From positions 131,421,632 to 131,485,631 of the forward strand of contig OX235270.1 of the NCBI GenBank assembly GCA_944472135.2: a stretch of DNA of 64,000 nt, given 5' to 3'. Shown piece by piece: positions 26,701 to 43,000 of this stretch. The position numbers and the translations under genes were made by a program. The notes below the pieces were generated by a model that was not told the DNA's origin, searched no databases, and saw only the letters and a list, made by a program, of their open reading frames with translations. Position 1 is the stretch's first letter. Each line of letters starts with the position of its first letter. Source of the stretch: Trichobilharzia regenti (lineage: Eukaryota; Platyhelminthes; Trematoda; Strigeidida; Schistosomatidae).

Positions 26701-29700
26701 TCAGCATTACGCTAAAATCAGTGTGGAAACCTAATACACTCAGAATAAGGAACAAGATACGGATCTTCATCATAAATGTCAAAATCAGTGCTTTCATATG
26801 GTTCAGAGAATTGGCAAGAATGTATCGCCCCCAAAATACTCTGAGGAGATCATTATTGACTGATATCATGCGCCAGGCACTCGAGTGAAACCCGAGTTAG
26901 AAACGACGGTTTGGGAATCCTGAAAAAAAAACAGAATGAAATGGAAATGTGCTTCGGGAATCTTATGTCCCACTCAGAACCCAAGGGAATAATAATATAT
27001 AATACCTACAAGACATATTAGGTGGAGGTGGTAAACTTTAAATGGATTTTGTACAAGTGAACAGAGTGCACCGAAGAGACAGATTATACTTAAAGACTTC
27101 GGATAACCAACCGTCTTCAGGTTTGAATAGACACTCATAGACAAAACACTTATTAACACAGGCTTCATAGACTGACTGACTGACTTGGTAATACAAATGG
27201 ATAATGACATTAACAATGGTATTATTTAGTAATAAATTGATAAACTTACAGAATCTTTAGAAAATACTAGAATATTTCTAGCAGCTAAATCACGATGTAC
27301 AAGACCACATTCTTCTAAATAACTCATTCCACGTGCTATTTGTATTGAAAATTTATGTAATACAGGCACGGAGAAACTTGATCTCAACTCTGTTTCACGA
27401 AGACATTCCAGTAAAGATCGAAGTGGTGCAAGTTCAGTAACCTGAAAATTAAATTTTTGTTTTTTTTTAAAGATTAATACGATTCTGTTATGAAGAGGAG
27501 AGAAAAAAAGGGTAATAATAATAACAATCTTCTAACATGAACACAACACTAATCAAATAATGGATGAATTTATGCTTTCATAAATAAAAATTGGGGAAAT
27601 TATCCTGATGTTATTCTTTTTTTATTACTTCGTGGGTTCCTCTTCAACTGACCTCTACAACCTGAATAATACCACAAAAAATATACATTACAAAAATGGA
27701 TTTCACCGTCGGGTGTCCAATTTTGATGTAATTATCCTTGAGAAGAGAGCATAAGAGCTTTAGCTGCTGTTAGTGATACCATGTAAGCCACTCTTTCAGT
27801 GTGCTTGTGGGTTTTCGTCTGGTTGACTCTCCAGTTAACAATTTGGAGAGTTTACATGCATTCAATCTGATCTCATAGATTCCTATATTTCTCTTCTGCT
27901 TTGGATTGATTTTCTAGCATGGATTCACTCCCAACCTTCTATCTTCTCCCGAGGTTAGGACCAGATAGAAAACTAGGTGAGGTTGCTGTATTGCGTAACA
28001 TTTTTTTAACGACATACCCTTTCAAGTCGAACTTGGTTTCAATCCACATTTTGAACTCTGATTGTCTTCAAGAACACTAGTCTTATTATCCGATAAACAG
28101 TTAATCCTTTTATGACTTCATGATTTAACTTTCTTTATCATTCTGGACTTAGGTTACTTATAGTTCCTCTTTATGTGAACAATTGATGGTCAACGTGATA
28201 AAAGTTAGCCGGAATCCGATTTAGAGATTTATATTTTTCTGGTATTGTTGAGGCTGTAAGCAACTGAAAAGGAGTCCGCGAAATCATAAAAAAGAGCTCA
28301 TATTATTCTTCTATATTTATTGTTCTTAATTCATAAAACTAGTTTCATATTTCAGTATTTTAATGATGTCCACTATGTAAAATGCATGACATCACTTACT
28401 ACCTAGTGTCCTATCAAAGTACCCGTTACAGTCCTACTGGAGGTCAATCACCAACCCGAATAACTCAATGGTAACATCTCTGACTACACCATTGGGTGAC
28501 CCGAGTTTATATCTCAGATGAAGCATATATTCCTTGAAGATACTTCTTGCTGACAGGTGAATGCCGACTAGCGTGAAGTTTTAGGTCAAAGGCTTTTTGC
28601 CGATTGCCTCTAATCGTCTAATATCAATTCAGAGTCTACTTTTGAATGCTAAATATCAGAAAGTAAAACTAACTGATTTCAACCAAAATGTGAACATACA
28701 TCACAGTTCGAAACCTAATCAGATAGACGACTGGCGTTAAGACATTGTAAGTGAGCTTGCATCCTCCAAATAAAACACTTTATTTAAAGATTTTAATGAG
28801 AAATTAGTCAGTCAGAAGAACAAGAAATTGACAATGTCATGCTGTAAGAAAGGTGATTTTCGAAAAAACAGTTTGAGAAAGAAGTAGTTTTGTAGGATAA
28901 ATAAGGATGAAAGAGTAACAAGATATTCTTCATGCCGATAACCATTTGCTTCCAACTTTAGAATTAAATTAGTTATGAACGCATCATCTACAGCTCTTTA
29001 TAAACAATAGTGGAATAACTGACATAACTATGATTACAGAATATTCACAACAGTCTTCGAAAGTTGTACAAAGCCAAAATACAGTCACTTAGGCTGAAAT
29101 ATACACTTATGCTAGATTTATCTAACTGCCATTTATCCAATAGCTAGGCATATATGAACAGATGAAACAAAAAAGACCTTAGCAGCTGTGAATCCAACAT
29201 CCTAACCAACAGTGTCCAACAGTATGCTGCCAATTATAGCATAGTGATTAAACTTAGAGACACTGTAAATCGAAACTCTCTGATCACGACAATTTATTTT
29301 GTAACTAAGCAACTGAATTATTTACTACCGTTTGGATAATTCGCCTGCAACACTTGGCCTTAGTTAAAGAGAGTTATCAACTGATGAATAGGTTGTTTGT
29401 AAAATCAGTAAGTTCGTTCAACATCAATGGGTAAAATACTTTAAAATCTCATATATGAGAATTAAACGACTTCCATCAGGAGTCGTCTACGATCAAGAAA
29501 TTGAAGTGTAAAGCACAGTTTCTTTCCGAATAATTTGAAGAAAATTTGAATCAGATAAGTGCTTTTCTGACACACAATTGATTGTGAAATTAGCGCTACA
29601 GAGGGGACAACGGAAGTCCGGTGATTAAACCATCCAACTTTCGAGAAACATATCAAAAGCCCTAAAAATCATTCAGCTAAACTAGATCGGGTCCCAGTAG

Positions 29701-32700
29701 CTGAATGGTCGTCTGCCAGCTTGTCACATAACCGGAAAGTCCTGGGTTCAAACCCCCTAAGGTGGCTGCGTACTGTAAAGAGTCTCAAATTAGGACGAAA
29801 CAGCTGGTATTTAATGGTACTCTAACTGATGCCAGCTCCTAATCGAACCTGTAGCCAATTAAATCTCTACAAAGCAACACTTGATAAACCATAAATCTCC
29901 ATTACTTTGAACACATTACCTAGTAAACAGTTTTATGGCTATAAAAAAGGATACTGTTTCCTTGGTAAGGCACTACAGCCAAATAAATGCTTCGCTTTTA
30001 TACCTGCCTACCACTCACTCAGTACACAGTGAATTAGTCATGCAAACAAATAGATGAATGGATAGGCGGACACATGGATAGGCAGACAGACAGACGAAAG
30101 TATAAAATTATTTGACCAGTCTCTTTTTCGTCTTTTTTTGATTAATTTTTTGTTTACATTATTATAAATAATTTTTTCAATGATTATATGATTCTATTGA
30201 ACTCTCTAATTGTCTATTCTTATGGAGAGAAAAAACAGATACGAAATATAATAAAATATTGAATAATGAATACTGACTTTAAAAAGGATTCAATGCCCAA
30301 TGTGTAATAATTCAAACAAAAAGAGACCAGATGATAAGAAATACATTCAGAATTATATTGAAAAAAAGAGTAGAACTGTTGTCTTAGATAATAAAACAAC
30401 AGATGTGAAGAAATTGAAAGAAGTGATACACTGAATGAACAAATACTAAAAAGAGTGAAATCTGATCTTTTTCAAACTGAGATATGATAGCTTACAGGAG
30501 TTTTATTCTATAAAAAAAGGAATAATAAAAATGCATTCAACAGTTGCAAGAATAAAGGAAAACATTTAGTAAAACAAAAGCATTCGAATTGTTTTACTTC
30601 TGGTTGTATTAACCGATCTCGCGCATAACTACACAAAAAAAGACTCTATGCCAAAATACTCAGCACATATTAACGGATCAAAAAGCAACTCTACGAATCA
30701 TCATCATCATCATTAAAGACAGCATAGAAAACCGTTGACAGTGTTGGCCGCGAAGTAATTTGAAGAGGCTAAATCAATACTAGTGCGTCGGTGGCACAGC
30801 GGTTAGGGCATTTGCAGACCATGCGCATCGTCCGGGGTTCCATAAAGGCCACCGGCGCACTCCTTTACCTCGCTAAGCCAGAAATAATGCTGGTAAAGAG
30901 GAAAGGTTGGGCATAAGACTGGCTAGTAACCCCCATCTGCTACAGAAACTTCAAGCCTTCTAGCTTGGAGCCCTATGTTTCACTGGGGAACGTGATGGAA
31001 AAAAATCAACACTATGGCGTGCTGTGTCCCAAATCTTTATCAACCTCATTCAACAGCTGGCTATATGACAATGCGACATATTAAGTGACTCATTATAGCG
31101 AAAAACTAAGCGAAGCCTTTGAAGTGAAAATACAAGAGTAAGATAAGGCTGCCTAATATCATCACTGATGATACGTCTAATTGTAATGGAATAGATTATG
31201 TGGAAGACCACAGTGAACGAGAAGGCAGGAATACGCTGGAATACCGACATAAAGACTCTGGAAGATCTGGATTTCGTGCGTAGATGATTTGTGCTTAATG
31301 TCACACAAAATCGAAGACTTGCAGGCGAAAATCAACAAACTGGTTGAAGAAGTAGCCAAGAGAGTGAACATAGAGGAGACACAGGGGTGATGAAGATAAC
31401 CAACCAACAACAACAACTAACACCAATCAGTACCAAAAGAAGGAATATGAAGGAGGTCACTTCATTGACCTATCTAGAAAGCATCTTTTCAGCTACAGAC
31501 TCGGCGAACGGATGATGTCAAAATCGGAATGGGAAAAGTGAGATAGACCTTCATAACTCTGAAAGCCGGTTTGGAAATCTTCTGAACTCAGGGTAAAGAA
31601 CAAAATTGGAATTTTCAAAACCAATGCTAAGTCAGTCAGTTCTTCTATATGGGTCAGATACTTGACGTGTCACCAAAAGCGTTTCCAATCGCTTGCTGCA
31701 AACTTTTGTCAACAGCTGAGTTTGCCAGCTCCATACTAAAGATCAGATGGCCAGGAAGAATCATCAGCAAGAAACTCTGAGCATGAACCAGGCAAGAACT
31801 TATTGCTCAACAACCATGCCGAAGAAAATGGAAATGGATGATCACCCGCGCACTGAGGAGACTGTTGGGTTACATAGGACACCAGTTGGACCCTCGAGTG
31901 GAACACAAATGGGAAACGAGTCAGGAGTCCGAGGGTGAGGAAGAGATGGGAGCCTATGAGCAAACGTGAGACCAGCTGAAGATAGGTGCAGAGAAGAGGA
32001 CGAAATAGGGTGTACCAAGTGAACAGTACTAATAATAAGTAATATAATACCAGAGGAATGGGAAGAAAATACAAAAACACACCCACCTACACCTTGTTTA
32101 ACTCATATTTAATATGAAGACAATTGGCTGAAGACATATACTACTGACTGATTGATTGATATGAATAGTTGGAGACCACCACTCACGTCAACCAGAAGTG
32201 CCAGTTAATTAAATCGAAGAGATGTAAACAAAAGTCGATTGTTTCGTTCACAGTTATAGTCAGCTGTTTACTCGGTCTTAACTCAGCCCAGAGGCGTGAA
32301 TCAGTTCAAATTACTCGAATTTCCGGCTAGCTGAAGAGAGGTGAAAACTGCTTCATGTTTTCCAAAGTTTAATGAGGATTTGATCGTGGACGTTTTATCA
32401 TCAGAACCAACACGCCTCATTAAGAAGAACACTAAACAATTCCCATTTTATCTAATTATGGGTTACAAATCTTCAGCACTCTCCCCAGCAAAGAAAATCA
32501 TTTTTCGAAAAACGTGTCTACGAACAAACAACTTTGCAAGAGTAAATTTTCCTACCTCAGCTAACTATAAATTTGAATGAGGCAAAAACGACAAACACGT
32601 ACCAGGATAAAATGAGCTCATTTTATATTATTTCAAGGATTCTTCTCTCTACTGCCTACAACCTGAACAATATAAATTACATTAAAGATGTGATGAATAC

Positions 32701-33995
32701 ACTTTTTCCACAATGACAAGGAGTAACTGGTGGGAACTAAGAGTAACGTGATCATATCTCCTGACAATGAAAACTACGCAGTTAAATCACCCAGCTCATA
32801 GAACACAACGACATCGAAATCACCCACCTGAGCTACGAATCTTCTCTATAGTGAGACATTTGTCGTACATGCGAATAAATATGCCTAATTCCTAAACTGT
32901 TACCTCATAGACAACTACTAGACCTGAGTGAGACTTAATCTGTGTGTCCGTTAATATATTGACAAACATGAATAACCGTCAAACCATCAGAAAATAATAT
33001 AACACAATGCACTGCATCTAAAACACATCATAGAAATGGGCTAGTTACACTTCTTGAACAAATGTAAGACTATAATGATTTTCTTGTGTACATACAAACC
33101 ATACCTATTACACTGACGCACATGAAATTAGGAGTCCTATGCATGAATACCTCTTTATATACCAAATTTTGTGTAGACTGATAAACGAAAAGAACGACTT
33201 AAGTACTACAATACAGGTATAACTTTATGCTTGGAACTCTTGGACTTGAAGCAATATGCCCTGCAGCCCAGTGCTTCATGGCTTTAAATGAATACCTAAC
33301 CAACGCTGGTATGTGATGCATTTCACATTGGGAATAAGATAGATACAGGAATACGCCACAACATTCCACCCTGCTACATACACCACAATTGCTTGAAAAA
33401 TTGAAGGTTATACAAACGCAGACAAAAAGCAACAAGAAAATGTAACTGAAAGTCTGCTTTAGAGGATAAAAGATGGAAAGAGAGAATTGTGGAAATAAAA
33501 TAATTGGAATGAATAAACAGGGTATAAATGTATTCGTGTCACTGCACTTGTTGTCTCGAAGTTCTGCTTCCAGTGATCATATAAACTCAGGCGAGAGATA
33601 ACTACTTATTGGTATACCTTTGAGGAGGGAAAGGTAGGCAGAAGAGGGGGATTCGAATCCGGCAGGTATTAACTGAAATCCTAGAGCGAAAACCAAACAT
33701 GAAATTCCCATCTGGTCTTTAATCTATTACTTTAAAAAAAATTTATTTTTGGCATAGCCATGTGGCGTGAATACTATTAAGCATGAAAGAAAACAAAACA
33801 CGTAGGCATGAAGGAGAGAAAATAAGTGAGAAAGTGAGAAAGGCTTTCGAAAAATAACTCAATTCTATTACACTTTTAAAAATCCATATACATATTATTA
33901 TCTGTTTATCATAAACTGAATAAATAGACTACACATTACGCCCCATCATAATTACCAAATGTAGTTAAATGAAGTGTATCTGCAATGCCACATAC

Positions 33996-34041
<46 letters not shown>

Positions 34042-37000
34042 GTCGACAGTCAATTGAAAGAGAAAAATTAAACTACTCTACAGTTAGTGTAACATAAACA
34101 AAACATTACGCGTTTGAATACTGAAAACGAAACGTGGAGAATACCGAAATGAATGATCACATTTTCATGAGTTTGTTTGTAGGGATTTGATATGTTTCAA
34201 GTTTGATCACGGATTGATATCAGTTGAAGAACCATCGGTAGTGAGGACAAATACTCTCCATAAATGACATTGGCTGGTGTTAGTCATGATAAAATCACGA
34301 ATTGGTGGAAGTTAGGAATTTATCGCCTGGCCATTAAGTCAGATGCCAGTGGCTGGATGGTCTACAACTTTGACTTGGAGCCCGAAAACCCTAGGTTCGG
34401 TGGGTGAGTACTGCTGATGGGTTCCAAAATAAGACGAAACAACTGTCCAGTACTCCTTGTGTTTCAGTGGTTCTCTAACTGATATCAATGTGATCACAAA
34501 CCAACATCAGTTAGACACGAAAAGCATTGACCAGATATATTTGATCCCAGTCTGGGACTGTTCTTCAGCAGTATGCCCCCTTTTCAAGGACCATTAGGTT
34601 ACAAAACAAGTGCATTGACCGTTCATCAACCAGTGGGATTTGAATTCAGTGAGAAGTAAACTCTAACTGCTATCAGTTCACTATAAAGCGAATGCTTATC
34701 ACTGGCATTATTCAGTGGTAGACTAGATTACATTAAGTTGTTTAAGGTTACTACTTAGTACCCCTAGGAGTGAAGAGTATCGTAACTCAAAATCTTCATC
34801 TCAGCAGCTATCTGTTAAGAGAAATACCTCAATTACTAAATTGCAAATAAGTAAATAAATAAATAATAGAATGATATCAATGAATCACACAAATGAAATA
34901 ATTTTTCTAAAAAAAAACAGCATGTTTATAAGTGCGTTTTATCTACTCAAATAATAATAATAACAATAATAACATTAAGAATGTTCTACCACTTACAATC
35001 TTAATTGTATTCACTTCAATACATACTCCAAGAAGACGTACAATATCTGGATGATTTAATCGATGCATTGTGGCAATTTCATTCAAGAAATCACATGTAT
35101 CATCACCGATCTGTTTAATATCCATTATCTTGATAGCAACTTGGACAACGCGTCTTGCATCTGTATGCCATACACCCTGGAATAAATTTAGACAACAACA
35201 AAAAATAAGTAAAAATTGGTTACTAAGGTATAAAGTCATTGATGCTTCAAAGTACAGTTTTCAGTCAATATACTACATACTGGGCTGAATATTTTCTCAA
35301 GGCATAAAAAAATAGGCTGTTTATTTTAATCATGTATAATATCTCAACACCTTTATTACATTGGTTGGTGAAAAACAAGATTCCGTGTTTCACTGTTTCT
35401 TTAGTTTATCTAAAAAAGCATATCTTGACTGTAATGACATTAACAACAACAGTAACGGTAAAAGGGAATTCAAATTTAAGAAATTCTTCCATAGGTATTT
35501 GTTTAGGGTTGAAGGGGGGTAGAGTTAGGCGAAACAGCATTTACGGGTAATTAAATGAAGATCACTTGAAAATTGGAAAGGATAAAAAACCAACCTGCTA
35601 AACACTCAGCAATTTCCATCGGTTACCAAACTGATATTACCTATAAATTAAGTGGATATTCATGTGGTTGAGTGGTTGGAGGTAGTAGACAGGAAGCCTT
35701 GGATCTAGGATTTTGTGCTTGTCAACACCCACCAGTTAGCAAGGTGTACCTTTAATCTTGAAGGAACTCATGTTCTCTTTGAGATTCGAACCAGTGTCAT
35801 CCAGTGGTGTGGTCAGAGACGTTACCACCGAGTTACTAACGAACAGCGACTGACTGTAATGGATGGGACAGCCATGCATCTAGTCCTTAGTTTGATAAAT
35901 ACTGAATTGTAAACTTGATTGATAGAATTTAGTCCGCACCAAACGAAGGGTTAGACACATGACATTAGTTGCTACCCAGAGTTCAATCAATGGCAATGAG
36001 CTATATTTATTGTCTAAGGCCTGAGGACGCTGATTACTTATTACCAAAAGCTTCTTTTAAACACAACTTAAACAGTCATGAGGTCGACAGAGCTAGGCCA
36101 GTAGGTCACAGCTTCACAAGAACAACAAGAACAACTTTTAAATGAATTATCAGTATTCAATAGATTAGAAAAGTTAAAAATTAAGCAGACTCCCTTTCAT
36201 ATATTAATGACAACAAACCAATCCTTGAAATGCACTGCATTTCTAAGTACTGCACAAAACTTCCAAATCATTGTTATATGATTCATACATGAAATCCTGT
36301 TACACATGACCATGGATAAGAGTGCAACAACACATCACCATATGTGAAACAATTGTGTTTAACTAGAAAAAGATTATCGGACAAAGTACACAGCCTGAAC
36401 TAATCCAGATGTTGGCTTATTTTGTGCGCATTTTATATCATTTCATAAAGTAATCGTTAGAAAAATATTTTAATTCATCTATTTCTGTGCTTTTGTAGAC
36501 AGCAAATGTTGCATTGGCATACAGAACATTATACATTTCAATCATAATTTACTCTATGTAGAGTTGACAATTTTGTTGACTAATTTACCCCGTTTTCATG
36601 CACAGATGCTATTGAGGTGCAGTATAATGTAATGTTTATTTTGTGTTTGTTAACACAAGCTTCAGTTATCTTCATTAAGGAATATGAGAGTCACTTACTA
36701 GACAAAAATTATTAGCTGAAGTGGAATAGTGATGGAAAACAGTGACCAAAATATGATATCAATCCATATACGTCTGGGCCAAACAGAGTGGCGTATAGAT
36801 TGCTTGGTTAGTCTTCAAGATTTTTGGTGAAATCGACATCATACTACCTATCATCGAAATTCTGAACATCGACTATTCTGCATTAAATGACCTCCTTGAA
36901 ACTCAGTCATTTTTGTCTATTATGATGTCACAATACACACAGACGAAAACCAACAAGTTGGAAGAAGAGGCAGCAAAGGCATGACTTCAAGTGAACATTA

Positions 37001-40000
37001 GGAAGACGGAAGTGATGAAGATAACCAATCAATAATAATAACAACAACAATCACTAGTCACTCCACTTATCTAGGCACCATGGTTTCAGATACAGGCATG
37101 CTGCACTGATGAGGGTATCAAAAACACAATGGGAAAGGCAGGACAGGCTTTCATAACTCTGGAATCAGTTCAGAAATGTATAATCAGCATAAACAACAAA
37201 ATTCGGATTTTCAACACCAATGTTAAGTCATCTCTTCTGTATGAAGCAGAAACTTGGTCAAAGCATCACAAAAAGAGTTTCCTACAGCTTGCTAGAGACT
37301 TTCATCAAAAGGTCACTTCTTTGGCTCCATAGTGGAGATCAGACGACCAGCCAGAAACAATTATCGAAAATGAACTCTGTGAGCGAACCAACTTAACAAA
37401 TATTTCAAAGAAAATGGAGACGGAGTGGAACACGTTGAGAAGACCGCCAAATGACAATTCACACTAGGATATCGGTCGAGTGGGACCCAAATTGGAAACG
37501 ACGAGTTAGGCTTTCAAGGGTGACATGGAAGAGGTCGTATGGGGAAGAGATGAGAGCATATGGGCAGTCGTGCGGCCAGACCGAAAAGGACTGTAGACAA
37601 CAAGACAAAATGAAGACGTTCTGTTGAAGTCCCATTTTCCAGTTTGAACCCAAGGGAATAATAATAATAAATATATTACAATACATGCTTGTTCCATTAT
37701 CTTACATATAATTTTTCAAAGTAAACCACTGTAAAAAGTTTTCTACCGGTCTACCGACCCATTTATACTCAAGCATGAAATATGCTAGAGAAACGGACAA
37801 ACAGAAAGAGTTAAAAGTGTGCAGAGCATTGAACAAAAGTGAGATTATGCTGCAGGGCTGGAATATACCGACCACTAACTTAAAGACAGGGAGTGAAGTG
37901 GTAAAGTGAGTTGACGACCACTTCACTTATTTCGGAAGCACAGTCAACTGATGACTGACAAAATCTCATCATGGACAAAGAAGACTCGTGTGACATTTGC
38001 CAACTTACGTCACCACTAGTTTAGACGTGATATCCGGCTGGCTATCGATCAAAAGACGTGTGTATTGCGCAGAACTTCACTTCGTCCCCCTTTATAGCTG
38101 TGAGAAATGGCCATTGAAAGTGAAAGATATGAAAAGACTGACTGTCATTGATCATTTGTATTTGGGTTCCATCTCCCATGTTGAGTGGTTTAATAGGGTG
38201 AATAATATTTAGATGGTTAGACGTTGAGTGTTAGGTAAGGGGGGAGGAAATAAGTCGATGAATTTGTGAAGCTGCATCGATTAAGATGGATAGGACATGG
38301 GTTACGAACGCCCAGCTATCACCACCTTCCTCGGCGGACAATGTTACCTGACATAAGATCAGGTTGGAAAAGAGCTAGTGGTGGTCAAACCAAAACATAG
38401 CTTCATCAACCAATGAAATCCACAACAGTTCGTTTAAGTCGACCAACCACGTAGGGAGGTGTAGACTTCTTGGCTGTTTAGGGTCCTCGGGATGGTGAGA
38501 ACCAATAACGGCTGGAGACGACTGGTGATACGGCTAGAAACCATTCTCACTGACGGCGCAGATGCATTCACTCTCTGTGGTCTCCCATATCCATTCAACC
38601 CCAATGTTTATCCGTATTATGATTCTTTCTCCCGCATATTTCTAGTTATTATTTTTCTTTTGAATCCCTTTATTCCTCTCTTTTCTCTACATGGAGTGTG
38701 ACGGCTTGAACTGCCACACTTCTGTGCAAAGGTCTATGCTAGAACTCGATCAGTTAGTCAGTCGAAGCATTCGTACTAGGGGGTCGACTATCGGAGACCG
38801 AGTATTTTATTTCAGTCAATTGAAGTCATTCAACATGAGATTCAAATGACCTCAAACAGATAATATTCAGTCTACTCATCATTAGACGTTATTGTTTATG
38901 GGAAATAACTGTTCAATTCATCAACACTGTTGAGTTAACCGATACAAATAGATAAAATACTTCCTCTTTAACAACAATAACAATTACTCATCAATTTAAC
39001 CAATAACCCTATAAGCTAATAACAGACAGTCAAACAGTATAATACACACATTGAATTATTGATCAAAAACAATGAAAGAGAAAGCGACATTAAATTCCCA
39101 GACAGGATATTATCTTCCCTTTAAGACAAAAATATCGATGGAATTTCCCCTCAAGAAAGAAAGGAAGAAAGAGACAAATACATATATATCCCCCTGCCCA
39201 CCCCACCCCAATTACAACTTAAATAAAAAAGGACAGCTAAATATTATATGTACTGATATTATACTGCCAGTCAATAATAAGGAGCATGGAATAACGGAAG
39301 AGGAAGAAGAATTCAAAATAAAATTTAAATAACTCACCAAAAACACACGCACATACACACACATGGACACGTATATGCACAATCACACATATGCATACAC
39401 ACAACAGACAAAGTACGTAGATGTCTCATTCGTGTTAAACGAACAAAAGAAAAAAAATCTCCAACATGTGCGTGTGTGTGTTGAAAACAAGACGACTAGA
39501 ATGTCAGTAGTTGAAAGTTAACACAAATCTTAGGAACACGGTAGTCACGTGGGTGTACTAACTAACTCGGCCGTTGATTAATCTAAGGAAATAATAATTA
39601 TGCTAACGATAACAATACCTACTCTTTGCCAAACAAATGGTTTGATTCCAGATATAAAAACCTACTAAAATGTGGAATTTGTCAAGAATAGGCATCAGTT
39701 AGAGTATCATTGACAGTCAAGGAGCACTATGACAGCTGTGTCATCCTAGTTTGAGAGTGATAAGTTGTTTGCACGGAAGATGAGACAGTAGATTCAAATC
39801 CAGTGGCTGAATGGCTAATGCGTATGTCTTGGCAAACTGAAGATTCTGAGTATCATTCATACGGGGTCTGCTCAAGAGTTTACTGCTCTTAAGTTTTTCG
39901 ATGATTGTTTTAACTGATGTTGGTCTGTGTGACGAAATCTTCAGTGAAATTAATCAAATCCCTACAAGTCGTTTGGAAATACAATCAATAAAGACAGAAC

Positions 40001-43000
40001 TGCTAGTAAACACCTATCCTCCGATAAAGGCAGAAACCATTAAGTTACTGAAAGACAGCCAGGTAAGCAGCAGAACCAGGAGCACTGAAAACGGTCTCAC
40101 AGACCTAGGCTGGTATCCTCACGCCACTGTTGTAAAAGATTTGCAAGTGCTACCTTGTTAGCGAAGGGTGACTTAGGCCATTGCTAAATCTGGAGCCGGA
40201 TCACGCTCCTGTTCACCCTAAAAGAAATACTAAGACACATCATCCGGGAGTGACTAAAAGATGCTCTGTGCGCAGAAACTGAATCTGGAACAAGTTGGAC
40301 TTAGAAAAAGCAGATCTTGCGAGGACCAAATTGCAAAGCTACGCATTATCACCAGGCAGGGCACAGAATGGAAGACTACACTCTGCCTTAACTTCATAGA
40401 CTTTGAAAAGACCTTCGACACTGTCGGTGGTGAATTAATTTGGAAACTACTTCACCTCTACAGAGTGCCCTTTCAGCGGCTATACAATGATGCTACACGC
40501 TCGGCATTTAGCACTGAAAAGTTTAGTGAAGCCTCTGAAGTGAAGTCACAAGCAAGATAAGACTGACTACCATCACCGCTGGTATTCCCAACAATGATGG
40601 GCTGGATCATGCAATAGACCACGGGGAGCAAGAAGACGGGCATTAGTCGGACCGAAAAAATAAACTCTAAAAGATCCTAACTTTGTGGAAGATTTATGTC
40701 TAATGTCACACAGACAGGCAAAAACCGGCAAGTTGGCATAAGAAGCATCGAAGACAGGACTTCAAGTGAACATACAGAAGACAGAGATGATGCAGATACA
40801 CGATGACAGGCAACAACAACAAGCACTAATCACTATCAACGGTTACTTCTTTCGCTCATTTGAGTATTATCCTTTTAACTATAGGCACGCCGAAGAGATG
40901 AGAATGTCAAAACCAGGATCTAAAAAGCAAGACGGATATTCGTTACTCTGAAGTCAGTGTGGGAATCTGCTGCACTCAGCATAACGAACAAGATTGGGAA
41001 TACAAATACTGATCTCAAGTCTGCTCCTATATGACTCAGAAACTTAGCGCATACGCCATGAAAAGCATTTTCAACAGGCGGCTGCAAACGTTCACTGACG
41101 GACTCATTCGCTGGCCACAAAGGAGTAGCAAAAAGGAACCATGGCAGACAGAGAACCAACCAAAAACCTATCGTCCAACAAATATGTAGAAAAAAGTGGA
41201 GATGGATACAGCATAAGCTGAGGAGACTGTTGAATGATATCACACACCAAGCCTAAGGAGATGGAACCCGAATGAGAAAGAACAAGTCGGGCGTAGGCTC
41301 CGAGGGTGAGATGTAGGAGAATGTGTAAGGCGGAAATGAAAGTCAACGGGCAATCGTAGAGCCAGTTAAAAACGACTGAAAAAGAACAGAATAAAATAGA
41401 GGTGTGCTGCAGAAGCCTTATGTATTCCTGGGAACCCAGATGAGTAGTAATAATAGTATAATTTAAGCTTTTAGATTTTGTTATTGAGACTGAGTAATTA
41501 ATGTGTCCCTTTTTAACAGTAGAAATTCTAGTGGTAATCAGCTCCCTCGTTAGATTACACTTAAGAAAAACCGTAGGAACTGGGTTATTACTGTGGCGTA
41601 TGCTACTAACAGGATTTATCAATAGTATATAGACAGGTGTTCAAAGGCCCAAAAATATCAAATAGCGGAGAGACAGATTTGACATCAAAGCGAGGAAATG
41701 AACCGGTATTGTAGAAAAATGTGGGAGAAAGAAATACAATACGGAGGGCAGAAATAGCACAACACGGATGATCTGTGCCAATGACTTTAATACATGGTAT
41801 ACATAATTTCCCAATATATATGTACAGTAAATTCCAAATAAACATTCCGTTACCAAGTCTCTTGTCTTTTACTGTTACACCACTATTACTACTACTACTG
41901 TCATCATTATAACTACTGATATTAACCAAGAGACAAAAGTGTATTTTATAAATTATGAAAATTCGTCTGTTATTTAGGCTATTTACACAGTAAAAATATT
42001 GCTTGGACGAGACATTTATATGTAGGTTGTTTTACTGCACATATAACTTTGTTTAGCTGATAACCAGGGTTAACATGAGGAAAGACAAACATAGACAGAC
42101 AGTTTAGTGTCTCTTAGTTATTCTACGCATAAAAATGCATAGAATTGCAAAATCAACTGACAAAATAAACGCAAGTTACCAACTCTTAACATGAATCAAC
42201 CCTTAATAGAGAATATAAAAAGAACACAACACAACATGTTACTAAGTGATTTAAAATGTTACTTACAACTCAAACAAAGTTACTTCTGATTTAGAAGTCA
42301 GCTACTCCTAGGATAGGCGTCTCATGAACCAGACTATGTATCAGCTGCACTTATTGTATGACGACAGATGATATTACGCCGTTGGACAGAGTGAAGCAAA
42401 GGGGAGGAGAGGTTCGAACTCAGGACGCGCAATGACTGAAAGTTAATACCTAAAGCAAACAGTAGTTTACGTCTTCAGCAGCTAAATAGCAGGATTTTTT
42501 CAAGAATTTTTTTTCTAATGTTAATCTACGAAAGACTACTTATTAACAACAAGCAGTTAGCTTGTATCAATGGGCTACCTGGATTTCAAACCGAGACAAG
42601 GCATCTTATTTTCTTTAGTTGTAGTTGTTATAATCATTCACTTATGTCCGTGGGTCACCAGATGCACTCATACACATTTTTAATTGGTTTGCAACCTACT
42701 AAGGGGGGGACAGAAGAATGAGTCGGTGGCACAGCGGTTAGGACTCTCGCCGACCATGCACATGGTCCGAGCCCACGCCGACGCATACCTGATATCTATG
42801 GTCGGCCTGCAAAATTTGGGCTACCGATATCCATGCTGAAAATTCCATACTTGTACCAAAAATACAGTGTGGAATCAAGCTGTAATCAAAAATTAAAAAA
42901 ATAAAATTAAAAAAAATAAGAATACCACAGTGGATTATTCTTTAGATCTAACATCACTGAGTCACATGATGTACTAGAGACGGCTGTTTTACTTGCAACT

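Noticed and set aside
29770..29815. Hammerhead-like block in SINE-D copy
   Set aside because: CTGATGA is replaced by TAAAGA and the 3' stem I arm is lost; kept only as part of the SINE.
41104..41622. 172-codon minus-strand open frame
   Set aside because: Antisense of a decayed LINE 3' region running into an LTR; no family resemblance.
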